A stretch of 62,869 bases of DNA, from NCBI RefSeq assembly GCF_003350475.1, contig NZ_QQAV01000018.1:1-62869 (forward strand), in the 5' to 3' direction. The DNA is from Pseudacidovorax intermedius. Its GTDB lineage: Bacteria > Pseudomonadota > Gammaproteobacteria > Burkholderiales > Burkholderiaceae_C. A program made the translations under genes and the position numbers. Below, piece after piece: positions 10,928 to 20,480 of the stretch. The notes under the pieces were generated by a model. It ran no database searches. It saw only the letters and a program-made list of their open reading frames with translations, and had not been told where the DNA came from. Every line of letters begins with the position of its first letter. Position 1 is the stretch's first letter.

Positions 10928-11704
10928 ATGCTGCCGGCTTTGTCCTCCCTGACCTCCGACGCCCCGCGCCCCGAAGCGCGGCGCTGGAAAGCCGCCACCG
11001 GGCGGCGGCCGGTCGTGCTGTCCGGCGTGCCCTTGTTGCGCAGCGCTTTCGCCCCGTGCGAGCCAGCACCGGCGACGCTGGAGCGGCTGGCCGGCGCCAT
11101 GCGCCTGCATGTGCTGCCCAAGGGCGCCATCGCCGCCATGCCGGACAACCACCCACCGTCGTGGTGGCTCGTCGCCGAAGGCCGCATCGTGGTCGGCCGC
11201 ATCGGCGCGGATGGGGGTCTGGTGGAAAACCGCGTCCTGGGCCCGGGCCAATGGCTGGATCTGGCCTCTGCCTGGCTGGAGTCGGACTGGATCGAGTCGG
11301 CCGTGTGCCCGGCCCGTGTCACCCTTGCGGCGCTGCCGCTGGAGCACCTGCTCGAAGCCGCCCGGCAGGACCCCGCCCTGCAGCGCGCCGTCGGCCTGGT
11401 CATGGCCGAGCGCATCCGCCAGCTGACCGATGGCCGGCACGAACTGGCCACCAAGGACGTGCTGGGCCGCCTGGCCGCGTGGCTGCTGCGCGAGCCCTTC
11501 GAGCCGGCCGGCAAGGACCGCTCGGTCCGGCTGCCGGTACAGAAGCGCTCCATTGCGCGCCAGCTCGTGATGGCGCAGGCCACGCTGTCCCGCTGCTTCC
11601 GCCGGCTGGTGGAACTGGGCTGCATCGAGATGCATGGCTACGTCGTGCTGATCCGCGACGTGCCGGCGCTGCAGGCGCTGGCGGGGGAAGCGCCGGCGCG
11701 TTGA
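10928..11704 (+). CDS. Crp/Fnr-family transcriptional regulator
   Basis: A 258-residue protein with a cupin-like sensor half (about 50-155, including WWLVAEGRIVVGR and LGPGQWLDL) and a C-terminal Crp-type winged helix (KRSIARQLVMAQATLSRCFRRL about 205-226). There is no Fnr-type N-terminal cysteine cluster, and the Arg/Ser cAMP signature is not evident, so the ligand is unknown. It starts 105 nt after nrdJ on the same strand and may be cotranscribed with it. It is convergent with hrcA. Confidence 0.85.
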   Translation: MLPALSSLTSDAPRPEARRWKAATGRRPVVLSGVPLLRSAFAPCEPAPATLERLAGAMRLHVLPKGAIAAMPDNHPPSWWLVAEGRIVVGRIGADGGLVENRVLGPGQWLDLASAWLESDWIESAVCPARVTLAALPLEHLLEAARQDPALQRAVGLVMAERIRQLTDGRHELATKDVLGRLAAWLLREPFEPAGKDRSVRLPVQKRSIARQLVMAQATLSRCFRRLVELGCIEMHGYVVLIRDVPALQALAGEAPAR

Positions 11705-11766
11705 GCGGCGACCGGCCGCAACGCGGGTCGCGCGCCTCGGCGCGTTGCCCGTGCCGCGCCGGACGA

Positions 11767-12780
11767 CTACTTGTTGTTGTGGCTCAGCGCGTTGCTGACC
11801 AGCCGCGACGTGATGTCCACGATCTGGATCATGCGGTCGTAGGGCATGCGGGTCGGTCCGATCACGCCCAGGGTGCCGACCACCTCGCCGTTGACCTCGT
11901 AATTGGCGCTGACGACCGACAGTTCTTCGTACGGCACCACCTGGCTTTCGCCGCCGATGAAGATGCGCACGCCGTCGGATTTGCTGGACATGTCCAGCAG
12001 GCGCATCAGCTCGGCCTTCTGCTCGAACAGCTCGAAAGCGCGTCGCAGCTGGCCCATGTCGCTGGAGAAGTCGCTCACGGCCAGCAGGTTGCGCTCGCCG
12101 GCAATGATGACTTCTTCCTGCGCCTGCGAAAACGCCTGCGAACTCGCCTGCACGGCCGCCTGCATCAGCGAGGCGATCTCGGCGCGCAGGCCGTCCATCT
12201 CGCCCTTGAGACGGTCGCGCACCTGCTCGATGGACAGGCCGCCGTAGTGGGCGGTGAGGTAGTTCGACGTTTCGATCAGCTCCGACTGCGTGTAGTCCCG
12301 GTCGGTGAAGATCACCTGGTTCTGCACGTCGCCATCGGGCGAGACGATGATGACCAGGAGCCGCCGCTCCGACAGCCGCAGGAATTCGATGTGCCGGAAG
12401 GCCGTGGTGCGCCGCGGCGCCATCACCACACCGACGAACTGCGACAGGTTCGAGAGCAGTTGCGCGGCGCTGGCGATCACCTTCTGCGGCTGGTCGGGCG
12501 GCAGGCTGGGCGGCGTGGCCTGCAGTTGCGCCCGCTGCGCCGTCAGCATGGTGTCGACGAACAGGCGGTAGCCGCGCGCAGTGGGAATGCGGCCGGCGGA
12601 AGTGTGCGGGCTGACGATCAGCCCCAGGTCCTCGAGATCGGCCATCACATTGCGGATGGTGGCGGGGGAAAGCTCGAGACCGGCGGCGCGCGAGAGCGTG
12701 CGCGAGCCGACGGGTTGGCCGTCGGCGATGTAGCGTTCCACCAGGGTCTTGAGCAGCAGCTTGGCGCGGTCGTCCAGCAT
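11767..12780 (-). CDS. hrcA: Heat-inducible transcription repressor HrcA
   Basis: Repressor of heat-shock chaperone genes through CIRCE elements. The product is 337 residues from [28 protein letters not shown]-terminal winged helix (to about 75, with [13 protein letters not shown]), a GAF-like middle domain, and the C-terminal [23 protein letters not shown] signature. The frame stays open to 12885 but the start at 12780 matches the family. It is divergent from nadK, a common arrangement in betaproteobacteria. I looked for a CIRCE dyad in the 95-nt gap and found none. Confidence 0.97.
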   Translation of the reverse strand: MLDDRAKLLLKTLVERYIADGQPVGSRTLSRAAGLELSPATIRNVMADLEDLGLIVSPHTSAGRIPTARGYRLFVDTMLTAQRAQLQATPPSLPPDQPQKVIASAAQLLSNLSQFVGVVMAPRRTTAFRHIEFLRLSERRLLVIIVSPDGDVQNQVIFTDRDYTQSELIETSNYLTAHYGGLSIEQVRDRLKGEMDGLRAEIASLMQAAVQASSQAFSQAQEEVIIAGERNLLAVSDFSSDMGQLRRAFELFEQKAELMRLLDMSSKSDGVRIFIGGESQVVPYEELSVVSANYEVNGEVVGTLGVIGPTRMPYDRMIQIVDITSRLVSNALSHNNK

Positions 12781-12875
12781 CGGCAAATGATACCCCGCAG
12801 CCCGCGATCCACTGGCAGCGGACAAGGCCTTGCCACGCAGCGGGACGCCGCCGGTGTCGTGATGTAATTTGTCCC

Positions 12876-13775
12876 ATGCACGCACCCTTTCGCCATGTGG
12901 CGCTCATCGGCAAGTACCAGGCGACGGCGGCGCGCGAGCGCGATGCCGTCATCGAGGGCATCGCGGCGTTCCTGGAGTCGCGCGGCTGCGTCGTGGTGCT
13001 CGAGCGCAGCAGCGCCGAATGCGGCGAGGACGGTGTTCCGCGCGCCAGCCGCTGGCCCGTGCTGACCGTGCCCGAGATCGGCGAGCAGTGCGACCTGGGC
13101 TTGGTCGTCGGCGGCGACGGCACCATGCTCGGCATCGGCCGGCAACTGGCCCGATACGGCGTGCCGCTCATCGGTATCAACCGCGGCCGCCTGGGCTTCG
13201 TCACCGACATCCCGCTGGAACATTACGAGGCCACACTCACCCCGATGCTGGCTGGAGACTATGAGGAAGACCACCGCAGCCTGATCCAGGCGCGGGTCAT
13301 GCGCGCCGGGGAGGTCGTCTTTACCGCCCAGGCCATGAACGACGTGGTGGTCAATCGTGGTGCCACCTCGGGCATGGTCGAGCTGCGAGTCTCCGTCGGC
13401 GGTCACCTGGTGGCCAACCAGCGCGCCGACGGGCTGATCATCGCCACACCCACCGGCTCGACCGCCTACGCGCTGTCGGCCGGTGGCCCCATGCTGCACC
13501 CCTCCATCCCTGGCTGGGTGATGGTGCCGATCGCGCCACATACCCTGTCGAACCGCCCGATCCTGCTGCCGGACGCCGAGGAGATCTCGGTGGAGGTGGT
13601 GGGCGGGCGCGATGCCAGCGCCAATTTCGACATGCAGTCGCTGGCCTCGCTTGCGCATGGCGACCAGGTGCTGGTGCGGCGCTCCGAGCACCGAGTGCGC
13701 TTTCTGCATCCGCGCGGCTGGAGCTACTTCGACACCCTGCGCAAGAAACTTCACTGGAACGAAGGAGGCTCCTGA
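12876..13775 (+). CDS. nadK: NAD kinase
   Basis: Phosphorylates NAD to NADP. The 299-residue product has the diagnostic [13 protein letters not shown] (about 86-98), the GINRGRLGF strand and the nucleotide-binding [16 protein letters not shown]. Its start is 95 nt from the divergent hrcA start. The stop TGA (13773-13775) directly abuts the recN GTG start, implying translational coupling. Confidence 0.97.
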   Translation: MHAPFRHVALIGKYQATAARERDAVIEGIAAFLESRGCVVVLERSSAECGEDGVPRASRWPVLTVPEIGEQCDLGLVVGGDGTMLGIGRQLARYGVPLIGINRGRLGFVTDIPLEHYEATLTPMLAGDYEEDHRSLIQARVMRAGEVVFTAQAMNDVVVNRGATSGMVELRVSVGGHLVANQRADGLIIATPTGSTAYALSAGGPMLHPSIPGWVMVPIAPHTLSNRPILLPDAEEISVEVVGGRDASANFDMQSLASLAHGDQVLVRRSEHRVRFLHPRGWSYFDTLRKKLHWNEGGS

Positions 13776-15458
13776 GTGGCCCTGCGACGCATCGTCCTGC
13801 GCGATTTCGTCATCGTCCGCGCGCTCGACCTGGACTTAGCCGAGGGCTTCACCGTGCTCACCGGCGAGACCGGCGCCGGCAAGTCGATCCTGATCGACGC
13901 CCTGCAACTGGCGCTGGGCAACCGGGCCGACGCCGGTTCCGTGCGCGAAGGCGCCGAGCGACTGGATGTGAGCGCCGAATTCGACGCCGACCCGGCGCTC
14001 GGCACTTGGCTGGAAGAAGGCGGCTTCGAGGCCGGCGACACCCTGCTGCTGCGCCGCACCGTCGACACCCAGGGCCGCAGCCGCGGCTGGATCAACGGCA
14101 GCCCGGCCACCGCCACGCAGCTGCGTGAACTGGGCGCGCACCTGCTGGACATCCATGGCCAGCATGCCTGGCAGAGCCTGACACGCCCCGATGCCGTGCG
14201 CGGCCTGTTGGACGCCTACGCCGGCGTCCGCACCGCCGCCCTGGAGGCCGCGTGGCAGAACTGGCGCCAGGCCGGCACCGCGCTGGAAGCCGCCCGCAAT
14301 GCGCAGGAAAGCCTGCTGCGCGAGCGCGAACGCCTCCAGTGGCAGATCGGCGAGGTCGACAAGCTCGCGCCCGGCGCCGACGAGTGGGAAGAACTCTCCA
14401 GCCAGCACACCCGGCTGGCCAACGCCCAGTCGCTGATCGATGCCGCGCAGGCCGCCACCGGCCTGCTGGAAGAGGACGAACAAGGCGCCCTGGCCCTGCT
14501 TTCCCGCGCCGCCGACCGCCTGCAGGATCTGGCCCACATCGAGCCCGAATTCAAGACGCTGGGTGACGAACTCGCCGGCAGCTTGGCCCAGGCCTCCGAC
14601 GCGCTGCATGCGCTGCACGGCTACCTGCGCCGCACCGAGACCGACGCCGATCAGCTGCAGGCACTGGACGAACGCCTGGGCCTGTGGATGTCCCTGGCCC
14701 GCCGCTACCGCCGCCCGCCCGAGGAGCTGCCCGCCCTGCTCGCCAGCTGGCGGCAGGAACTGCAGACGCTGGAAGCCCAGGCCGACCTCGCCGCGCTGGA
14801 GCAGGCCGAGCAGCGGGCGCGCCTGGCCTTCGACAAGGAGGCACGCGCCGTCGGTCAGGCCCGCAAAAAGGCGGCCCCGAAGCTCGCCGCGGCCATCACC
14901 GAAGCGATGCAAGGCCTGGGCATGCAGGGCGGCCGCTTCGCCGTCGATCTGCAGCCGCTTCCGCAACCGGCGCGCCATGGGCTGGAAGACATCGCCTTCC
15001 TCGTGGCCGGCCATGCCGGCGGCACGCCGCGGCCCGTGGGCAAGGTGGCCTCGGGCGGGGAGCTGTCGCGCATCGCGCTGGCCATCGCCGTCACCACCAG
15101 CCAGTTGGGCACGGCGCAGGCGCTGATCTTCGACGAGGTGGACACCGGCATCGGCGGCGCGGTGGCCGACACCGTGGGTCGCCTGATGCGCCAGCTCGGC
15201 CGTGATCGCCAGGTGCTGGCGGTGACCCACCTGCCGCAGGTGGCGGCCTGCGCCGACCACCATCTGCGCGTGGCCAAACGCACGCTCAATGCGGCGAGCG
15301 CACAGGGCGGCAAGCCGCAGCCGGTCACGGAAAGCACGGTCGCGCCGCTCGACGGCGAAGGCCGCATGCAGGAGATCGCCCGGATGCTGGGCGGCGAGCG
15401 CGTCTCGGCCGCCTCCCTCGCCCATGCCCGCGAAATGCTGAGCCCGCAGGAAAGCTGA
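13776..15458 (+). CDS. recN: DNA repair protein RecN
   Basis: SMC-like ATPase acting in recombinational double-strand-break repair. It has 560 residues: Walker A GETGAGKS at about 29-36, a central coiled-coil-rich region (about 155-380) with many Ala/Gln/Glu, ABC signature [14 protein letters not shown] about 426-439, and Walker [14 protein letters not shown] about 448-460. It starts with GTG immediately after the nadK stop and ends 5 nt before rapZ. The nadK-recN-rapZ run looks like one operon. No LexA box was identified. Confidence 0.97.
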   Translation: MALRRIVLRDFVIVRALDLDLAEGFTVLTGETGAGKSILIDALQLALGNRADAGSVREGAERLDVSAEFDADPALGTWLEEGGFEAGDTLLLRRTVDTQGRSRGWINGSPATATQLRELGAHLLDIHGQHAWQSLTRPDAVRGLLDAYAGVRTAALEAAWQNWRQAGTALEAARNAQESLLRERERLQWQIGEVDKLAPGADEWEELSSQHTRLANAQSLIDAAQAATGLLEEDEQGALALLSRAADRLQDLAHIEPEFKTLGDELAGSLAQASDALHALHGYLRRTETDADQLQALDERLGLWMSLARRYRRPPEELPALLASWRQELQTLEAQADLAALEQAEQRARLAFDKEARAVGQARKKAAPKLAAAITEAMQGLGMQGGRFAVDLQPLPQPARHGLEDIAFLVAGHAGGTPRPVGKVASGGELSRIALAIAVTTSQLGTAQALIFDEVDTGIGGAVADTVGRLMRQLGRDRQVLAVTHLPQVAACADHHLRVAKRTLNAASAQGGKPQPVTESTVAPLDGEGRMQEIARMLGGERVSAASLAHAREMLSPQES

Positions 15459-15463
15459 CGACG

Positions 15464-16345
15464 ATGAATCCCTCCATGGACCTGGTGCTGATCACCGGCA
15501 TGTCCGGCTCCGGCAAGTCGGTGGCCCTGGCCGCGCTCGAAGACGCCGGCTACTACTGCGTCGACAACCTGCCGCCCGAGCTGCTGGATGACTTCATCCG
15601 GCTGCAGAAGGAGAACCAGGCGCCGCTGGTGGCCGTGGCCATCGATGCGCGCAGCGGCACCTCACTGTCGAAGGCGCCCATCCGCCTGGCGGCGCTGCGG
15701 CAGGAAGGCATGGCCGTGCGCTCGTTGTTCCTCGATGCGACCACCGAGGCGCTGGTGCGCCGCTATTCCGAGACCCGGCGCCGGCATCCGCTGTCGCGCC
15801 AGCACGGCGGCGTCGACGCGCCGGAGCAGGAGCGCGCCTTGATCCAGGCCATCGAGCTGGAGCGCGAACTGCTGGCCGAACTGCGCGAGGGCGCAGACCT
15901 GATCGACACCAGCCTGATCCGCCCGGCCCAGCTTCGCACCTACATCAAGGCGCTGATCGAGGCGCCGCAGCGCACGCTGACCCTGGTGTTCCAGTCCTTC
16001 GCCTTCAAGCGCGGCGTGCCGCTCGATGCCGACTACGTGTTCGATGTCCGCATGCTGCCCAATCCGCATTACGTTGCGGCGCTGCGCCCGCTCACCGGCC
16101 GCGACCAGCCGGTGATCGACTGGCTGCGCCAGCACGATGCCGTGGCCCGCATGTTCGGCGACATCGAGCAGTTCCTGCAGCATTGGATGGATGCGCTGGC
16201 GGACGACCATCGCAGCTATGTCACCGTGGCCATCGGCTGCACGGGCGGTCAGCACCGCTCGGTCTTCCTGGTCGAGCAGTTGGCCCGCACCTTCGGCGAA
16301 CGCTGGGTGACGCTGCGGCGGCACCGCGAGATGGACGCCGAATAA
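15464..16345 (+). CDS. rapZ: RNase adapter protein RapZ (YvcJ-type P-loop)
   Basis: Nucleotide-binding adapter that in enterobacteria directs RNase E cleavage of a regulatory sRNA for amino-sugar synthesis. The 293-residue product has the P-loop [13 protein letters not shown] near the N-terminus, the [12 protein letters not shown] segment and the C-terminal RNA-binding region with [10 protein letters not shown]. The start at 15464 follows AGGAAA at suitable spacing; an in-frame ATG at 15476 is the alternative. GlmY/GlmZ sRNAs are not expected in betaproteobacteria, so the target here may differ. Confidence 0.95.
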   Translation: MNPSMDLVLITGMSGSGKSVALAALEDAGYYCVDNLPPELLDDFIRLQKENQAPLVAVAIDARSGTSLSKAPIRLAALRQEGMAVRSLFLDATTEALVRRYSETRRRHPLSRQHGGVDAPEQERALIQAIELERELLAELREGADLIDTSLIRPAQLRTYIKALIEAPQRTLTLVFQSFAFKRGVPLDADYVFDVRMLPNPHYVAALRPLTGRDQPVIDWLRQHDAVARMFGDIEQFLQHWMDALADDHRSYVTVAIGCTGGQHRSVFLVEQLARTFGERWVTLRRHREMDAE

Positions 16346-16353
16346 CCGCTGAT

Positions 16354-16405
16354 CGCCCAGACTCCAGCGCCCTGGGCGAGGCGTCCTGACCCGGGTCCCA
16401 CCCGG
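16354..16405. terminator. Paired hairpins between convergent rapZ and mutY
   Basis: Two stems lie in the 65-nt gap between convergent genes: CGCCCAGG/CCTGGGCG (arms 16354-16360 and 16371-16378) and CCGGGT/ACCCGG (16391-16405). Neither has a T tract, so bidirectional termination is plausible but unproven. Confidence 0.4.
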
Positions 16406-16410
16406 CGGGC

Positions 16411-17517
16411 TCAGCCGATGATCCGGGTGGGGCGCTCTTCCAGCAACCGACGCACCGGCGCAGGCAGGCCCAGCGCCGGCCAGTCCTCGGCGGCCACCCA
16501 CCGCCCCTCCAGGCCAGCCATGTCGCTGCGCGCCGCGTCGACCTGGACGGGGTGCAGATGCAGGTCCTTGTGCGTGAGCACATGCAGGAAAGCCGGCAGA
16601 TGCCGCAACGCCGGGCGCAACGCCTCTGGCATGACCGCCTCCAGCGCTTCGGCGCTGTCGAAGACCGGCAGCGCATGCAGGCCGGACCAAATGCCACTGG
16701 CCGGCCGCTTCTGCAACCACACCGCCTCCCCGTCGGCCGAGCGCGCCAGCAGCAGCCACAGCGACTGCGCGCTGCGCTTGAGCTTGCGTGTCTTGATGGG
16801 CAGCCGCGCCGGATCGCCCTGCCGGCGGCCTTCGCACAGCGCCTCGACCGGGCAGATCAGGCACTGCGGCTGGCGGGGCAGGCAGACCGTGGCACCCAGG
16901 TCCATCAGCCCCTGCGTGTAGCGGGAGATGGCCTCGGTGTCGCCCTCGGGCGGCAGCAGTTCGTCGGCCGCCTTCCACAGCAGTTTCTCGTTGGCGGTGC
17001 TCGCCAGGTCGCCCTCGAAGGCCAGCAGGCGCGAGAGCACGCGCTTGACGTTGCCGTCCATGATCGACACCCGCTCGCCGAAGCAGAAGGCGGCGATGGC
17101 GGACGCCGTGGAGCGGCCGATGCCGGGCAGCGTCTGCAGCAGTTCGGCGCTGTACGGAAAGCTGCCGCCGAAGCGCGCGACCACGTCCTGGGCGCAGCGG
17201 TGCAAGTTGCGTGCGCGGCTGTAGTAGCCCAGTCCGCTCCACAGGGCCATGACCTCGTCCTCGGGCGCTGCGGCCAAATCCGCCACCGTGGGACAGCGCG
17301 TCAGGAAGCGCTCGTAGTAGCCCAGCACGGTCGACACCTGCGTCTGCTGCAGCATGATCTCGGACAGCCAGACCCGGTACGGGTCGCGGGTGTTCTGCCA
17401 GGGCAGGCTGCTGCGGCCATGCGTCTTCTGCCAGGTCACCAGGCGCAGCCAGAACGCATCGGCGCATTGGCGCGCCTGCCGCACGACCGGTGCGGCGTCG
17501 GTCGCGGCGGATCTCAC
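16411..17517 (-). CDS. mutY: Adenine DNA glycosylase MutY
   Basis: Removes adenine mispaired with 8-oxoguanine; works with MutM, encoded nearby. The product has 368 residues. Features: catalytic Glu in SEIMLQQTQV, helix-hairpin-helix TLPGIGRSTASAIAAF, catalytic Asp in IMDGNVKRVL, the 4Fe-4S motif C-x6-C-x2-C-x5-C (CLPRQPQCLICPVEALC), and a C-terminal Nudix-like recognition domain. The open frame runs far upstream. The start is taken as the GTG at 17515-17517, whose GTGA overlaps the stop of the dynamin-like gene, giving normal family length. It is convergent with rapZ. Confidence 0.96.
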   Translation of the reverse strand: MRSAATDAAPVVRQARQCADAFWLRLVTWQKTHGRSSLPWQNTRDPYRVWLSEIMLQQTQVSTVLGYYERFLTRCPTVADLAAAPEDEVMALWSGLGYYSRARNLHRCAQDVVARFGGSFPYSAELLQTLPGIGRSTASAIAAFCFGERVSIMDGNVKRVLSRLLAFEGDLASTANEKLLWKAADELLPPEGDTEAISRYTQGLMDLGATVCLPRQPQCLICPVEALCEGRRQGDPARLPIKTRKLKRSAQSLWLLLARSADGEAVWLQKRPASGIWSGLHALPVFDSAEALEAVMPEALRPALRHLPAFLHVLTHKDLHLHPVQVDAARSDMAGLEGRWVAAEDWPALGLPAPVRRLLEERPTRIIG

Positions 17518-19484
17518 GCCGCGCGCAATTGGGTGTCGCCGGCAGCCGGCGGGGCGCCGGGCTCGGGCTTGCGGCCGACGAGCACCTCGCAGAGGTCGCG
17601 CAGCCGCTGCTCCAGGGCCCGCAGCTGCGCGCCCTGGCCGGCCAGTTCCGCCAGGCGCTCGTCCAGGCTGCTGGCGGCGTCGCGCACGCGGGCCATCGAC
17701 TCCACGCGCCGGGCATAGGTCGCACGGCGCTCGTTCATCTGGCGGTCCATCTGGGAGAAGGCGCTGCGGCGCCAGTCTTCGATCTCGCCCAGGGCGGCAT
17801 CGCGGACGGTGCGCACGCGGCTGGACAGGGCCTGCGCCAGCCGCTCGCAGAATTCGGATTGCACGAGGCGCAGGATGTTGCCCATGCCAAGGTAGTGCAG
17901 ATGGCTCTGCTCGATGCTGCTCATCTCGGCAATGTACTTCGACAGATCGGGCTCGGCCGGGGCCTGCAGGGCAAAGCCATGTTCGGCATTGAGTTGGCGG
18001 AAGGCCGCATGCAGCATGGCCTGCAACTCGGCCATGGTGGCCTGCACATCGCAGAGGTTGGTGCGCAGCCCGTCGAAGGTGCGGGCGTAGACCTGCGCAA
18101 GCTGCAGCTTGATGCCGGGCCGGCCCAATGCCTGCGCAAACTGCGCCATGTCGGACTTGAGTGCCGTCGGGCCGAGAACGGCCTGCATCTCGCGCATGCG
18201 CTTGCCCAGCACGGCGCGCAGGGCCGAGACGCGTTCGGCCCCCGCCTCGAATTCCGACTGTTCCTGCTCGACCCGGCGCATCATGTGCCGCAGCGTGGCG
18301 GTGTTCTTGCCGCGCAGGCCTTCGAGCTCCATGCCCTGCTCCGTCAGCTCCCGCTGGCGCAGGCGCAGGATGCGCTGCGCCTCGGCGCGCACGGCGTCCA
18401 GCCCGCCCTCCACGGCGCGGCGCAGGATGGCCTCCCGTTCGGCGAGCAGCCCCTGGCCCAGCAGCGCCTCGAGGGCCGGCAACCGGCTGGCCTGCAGCAG
18501 CGGCGCATCGCCTGCGATGCGCGCCTGCAGGCCCTTCTGCGCCGATACCGGCAGCACGCGCCGGCGGGGCACGCCCAGCATGTCTGCGGACAGGGCGCAC
18601 TGCCGCTCGATCTGGGCCTCGATCTGTCCGGGTGCGCTGAGCGAGTCCCACAGCGTGTCGATCTTGTTCAGCGCGACGATGCGCGAGGCAACGGCCGGTG
18701 CGGCCTCGCCCAGGTGTTCGCGCCAGATGGCGAGGTCGGAGCGGGTCACGCCCGTGTCGGCCCCCAGGATGAACAGCACTGCGTGGGCCTGGGGCAGCAG
18801 GCTCATCGTGAGCTCGGGCTCGGCGCCGATGGCGTTGAGCCCCGGCGTGTCCAGGATGACCAGGCCCTGCTCCAGCAGAGGATGCGGAAGGTTGAGCACC
18901 GCATGGCGCCAGCGCGGGACCTCGACGTGCCGATGGGCATCCACGGGCAGGGCGTCGTCGCAGGCGTCCTCGCGCCAGAAACCCAGCGCCTTGGCCCGTT
19001 CGAGCGGGACACGGTCGACCTCGGCCACTTTCTGCATGGCGGCCGCGAGCTGCTCGCCGTCATCGGGCGACAGCGCAATCCCGGTCCAGCCCTCGGACGA
19101 TTCGCGCCACTGCTGCAGCGACCGGGGAACGAGCCGCGTGTCGATCGGCAGCAGCCGCAGCCCGGGGGCCTGCCCCGCGTCATGGCGAAGCTCCACGGGG
19201 CACATGGTGGTGCGTCCGGCGCTGGCCGGCATGATGCGCCGGCCATAGTCCGCAAAGAACAAGGCGTTGATCAGCTCGGACTTGCCGCGCGAGAACTCCG
19301 CGACGAAGGCCACCATGACCCGGCTGTCGCGCATCAGGGACTCGGCATGCCTCAGCCGCTCGGCCACGGCGTCGTCGAGCAGGTCGTTGTCGCCCAGCCA
19401 GGAAGCCAGCCAACGCAGCCGATGGGCCAGACTGCGTCGCCAGGCACCGTGCTGCTCGAACTGCTGGGAGAAAGGAACGCTCAC
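17514..19484 (-). CDS. Dynamin-like GTPase
   Basis: Large GTPase of 656 residues. G1 AEFSRGKSELINAL is at about 62-75, G2 around the SAGRTTMCP threonines, G3 DTPGL at about 213 and G4 NKID at about 272. The C-terminal half is helical and charged (repeated Glu/Arg/Gln, likely coiled coil), ending in a stalk-like segment LAELAGQGAQLRALEQRLRD. I see no clear membrane-spanning helix, so membrane contact would be peripheral. Bacterial dynamin-like proteins act in membrane remodelling or stress tolerance; the role of this one is unknown. It overlaps mutY by 4 nt (GTGA), so the two are translationally coupled. Confidence 0.9.
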   Translation of the reverse strand: MSVPFSQQFEQHGAWRRSLAHRLRWLASWLGDNDLLDDAVAERLRHAESLMRDSRVMVAFVAEFSRGKSELINALFFADYGRRIMPASAGRTTMCPVELRHDAGQAPGLRLLPIDTRLVPRSLQQWRESSEGWTGIALSPDDGEQLAAAMQKVAEVDRVPLERAKALGFWREDACDDALPVDAHRHVEVPRWRHAVLNLPHPLLEQGLVILDTPGLNAIGAEPELTMSLLPQAHAVLFILGADTGVTRSDLAIWREHLGEAAPAVASRIVALNKIDTLWDSLSAPGQIEAQIERQCALSADMLGVPRRRVLPVSAQKGLQARIAGDAPLLQASRLPALEALLGQGLLAEREAILRRAVEGGLDAVRAEAQRILRLRQRELTEQGMELEGLRGKNTATLRHMMRRVEQEQSEFEAGAERVSALRAVLGKRMREMQAVLGPTALKSDMAQFAQALGRPGIKLQLAQVYARTFDGLRTNLCDVQATMAELQAMLHAAFRQLNAEHGFALQAPAEPDLSKYIAEMSSIEQSHLHYLGMGNILRLVQSEFCERLAQALSSRVRTVRDAALGEIEDWRRSAFSQMDRQMNERRATYARRVESMARVRDAASSLDERLAELAGQGAQLRALEQRLRDLCEVLVGRKPEPGAPPAAGDTQLRAA

Positions 19485-19583
19485 GGACGCCTGCGAAAGA
19501 ATTTACAAAATATAACAGTTGCGAATACCCTTCACCGCCCTGCGGCGAGGCGCCGGCGCCCGAGGCTCCGGTCCGTACGGCGC

Positions 19584-20399
19584 TCAAGCCTTCTGGCAAT
19601 TCGGGCAGAAATAGGTCGAGCGCTGGCCCTGGCGCAGAAGCCGGATCGGCGCGCCGCATTGCCGGCAGGGCTCGCCTGCCCGTCCGTAGACCATGGCCTG
19701 GAGCTGGAAGTGCCCAGCCTGACCGTCGATGTGGGAGAAATCGCGCAGCGTGCTGCCGCCCGCCTCGACCGCACGCGCCAACACCTCTCGGACGGCGGCA
19801 TGCAGCCGTGCGGCACGCGGCCGTGAAATGCGGGCCGCGGGCACCGTCGGCCGGATGCCGGCAAGGAACAGTGCCTCGGAGGCGTAGATGTTGCCGACCC
19901 CCACCACCACATCGCCGGCCAGAAGCACCTGCTTGACCGGCGCACGCCGTCTTCTCAGCCCCTCGTGGAAGCGGCCGAGGTCGAAGGCATCGCCGAGCGG
20001 CTCCATGCCCAGACCACCCAGCAGCTTGCGCGCCAGCGGCGCGTCCTCGCCATCGACATGGATCACCGCGCCGAAGCGCCGCGGATCGTTCAACCGCAGC
20101 GTGCCACGCGTGGTGGTCAGGTCGAAGTGGTCGTGCGGTCCGGGCTCGGGCAGCGCCGGCGCAAACCGCAGGCTGCCCGACATGCCCAGGTGCACCAGCA
20201 GCATGCCCTGGTCGAGATCGATCAGCAGGTACTTGCCACGCCGCCGCACCTGCACCACGGTGCGCCCGACCAGCGCGTCCGGGTCCACCTCGAGCGCCCA
20301 TCGCAGCGGCTTGCCCACACGCAGGGCGGTGATGACGCCGCCGGCAATGCGCTCGGCAAAACCGCGGCGGGTGACTTCGACTTCTGGGAGCTCGGGCAT
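19584..20399 (-). CDS. mutM: Formamidopyrimidine-DNA glycosylase (Fpg/MutM)
   Basis: Excises 8-oxoguanine and FaPy lesions and cleaves the backbone by beta/delta elimination. The product has 271 residues and begins [14 protein letters not shown], giving the catalytic Pro and Glu after Met removal. [10 protein letters not shown] follows. The C-terminal zinc finger has C-x2-C and C-x2-C pairs (CRQC...CPNC). The frame is open far upstream, but the start at 20399 is unambiguous. It is divergent from the TPR gene by only 81 nt and lies 99 nt downstream of the dynamin-like gene start. Confidence 0.98.
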   Translation of the reverse strand: MPELPEVEVTRRGFAERIAGGVITALRVGKPLRWALEVDPDALVGRTVVQVRRRGKYLLIDLDQGMLLVHLGMSGSLRFAPALPEPGPHDHFDLTTTRGTLRLNDPRRFGAVIHVDGEDAPLARKLLGGLGMEPLGDAFDLGRFHEGLRRRRAPVKQVLLAGDVVVGVGNIYASEALFLAGIRPTVPAARISRPRAARLHAAVREVLARAVEAGGSTLRDFSHIDGQAGHFQLQAMVYGRAGEPCRQCGAPIRLLRQGQRSTYFCPNCQKA

Positions 20400-20480
20400 C
20401 GGAACAGGCCGCATGCGCAGGAGCAGCGCACCATCGCCCTCGCCCCAGATGCGGACAAAGGCTTGGATTATTATGGTTCG

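Noticed and set aside
12781..12875. CIRCE element expected near hrcA
   Set aside because: No TTAGCACTC / GAGTGCTAA dyad is present in the gap.
8546..13210. A 1554-codon minus-strand open frame across nrdJ, the Crp/Fnr gene, hrcA and nadK
   Set aside because: It is antisense to well-supported genes, has biased shadow composition (Gly/Arg/His/Gln) and no domain; in GC-rich DNA such frames stay open by codon bias.
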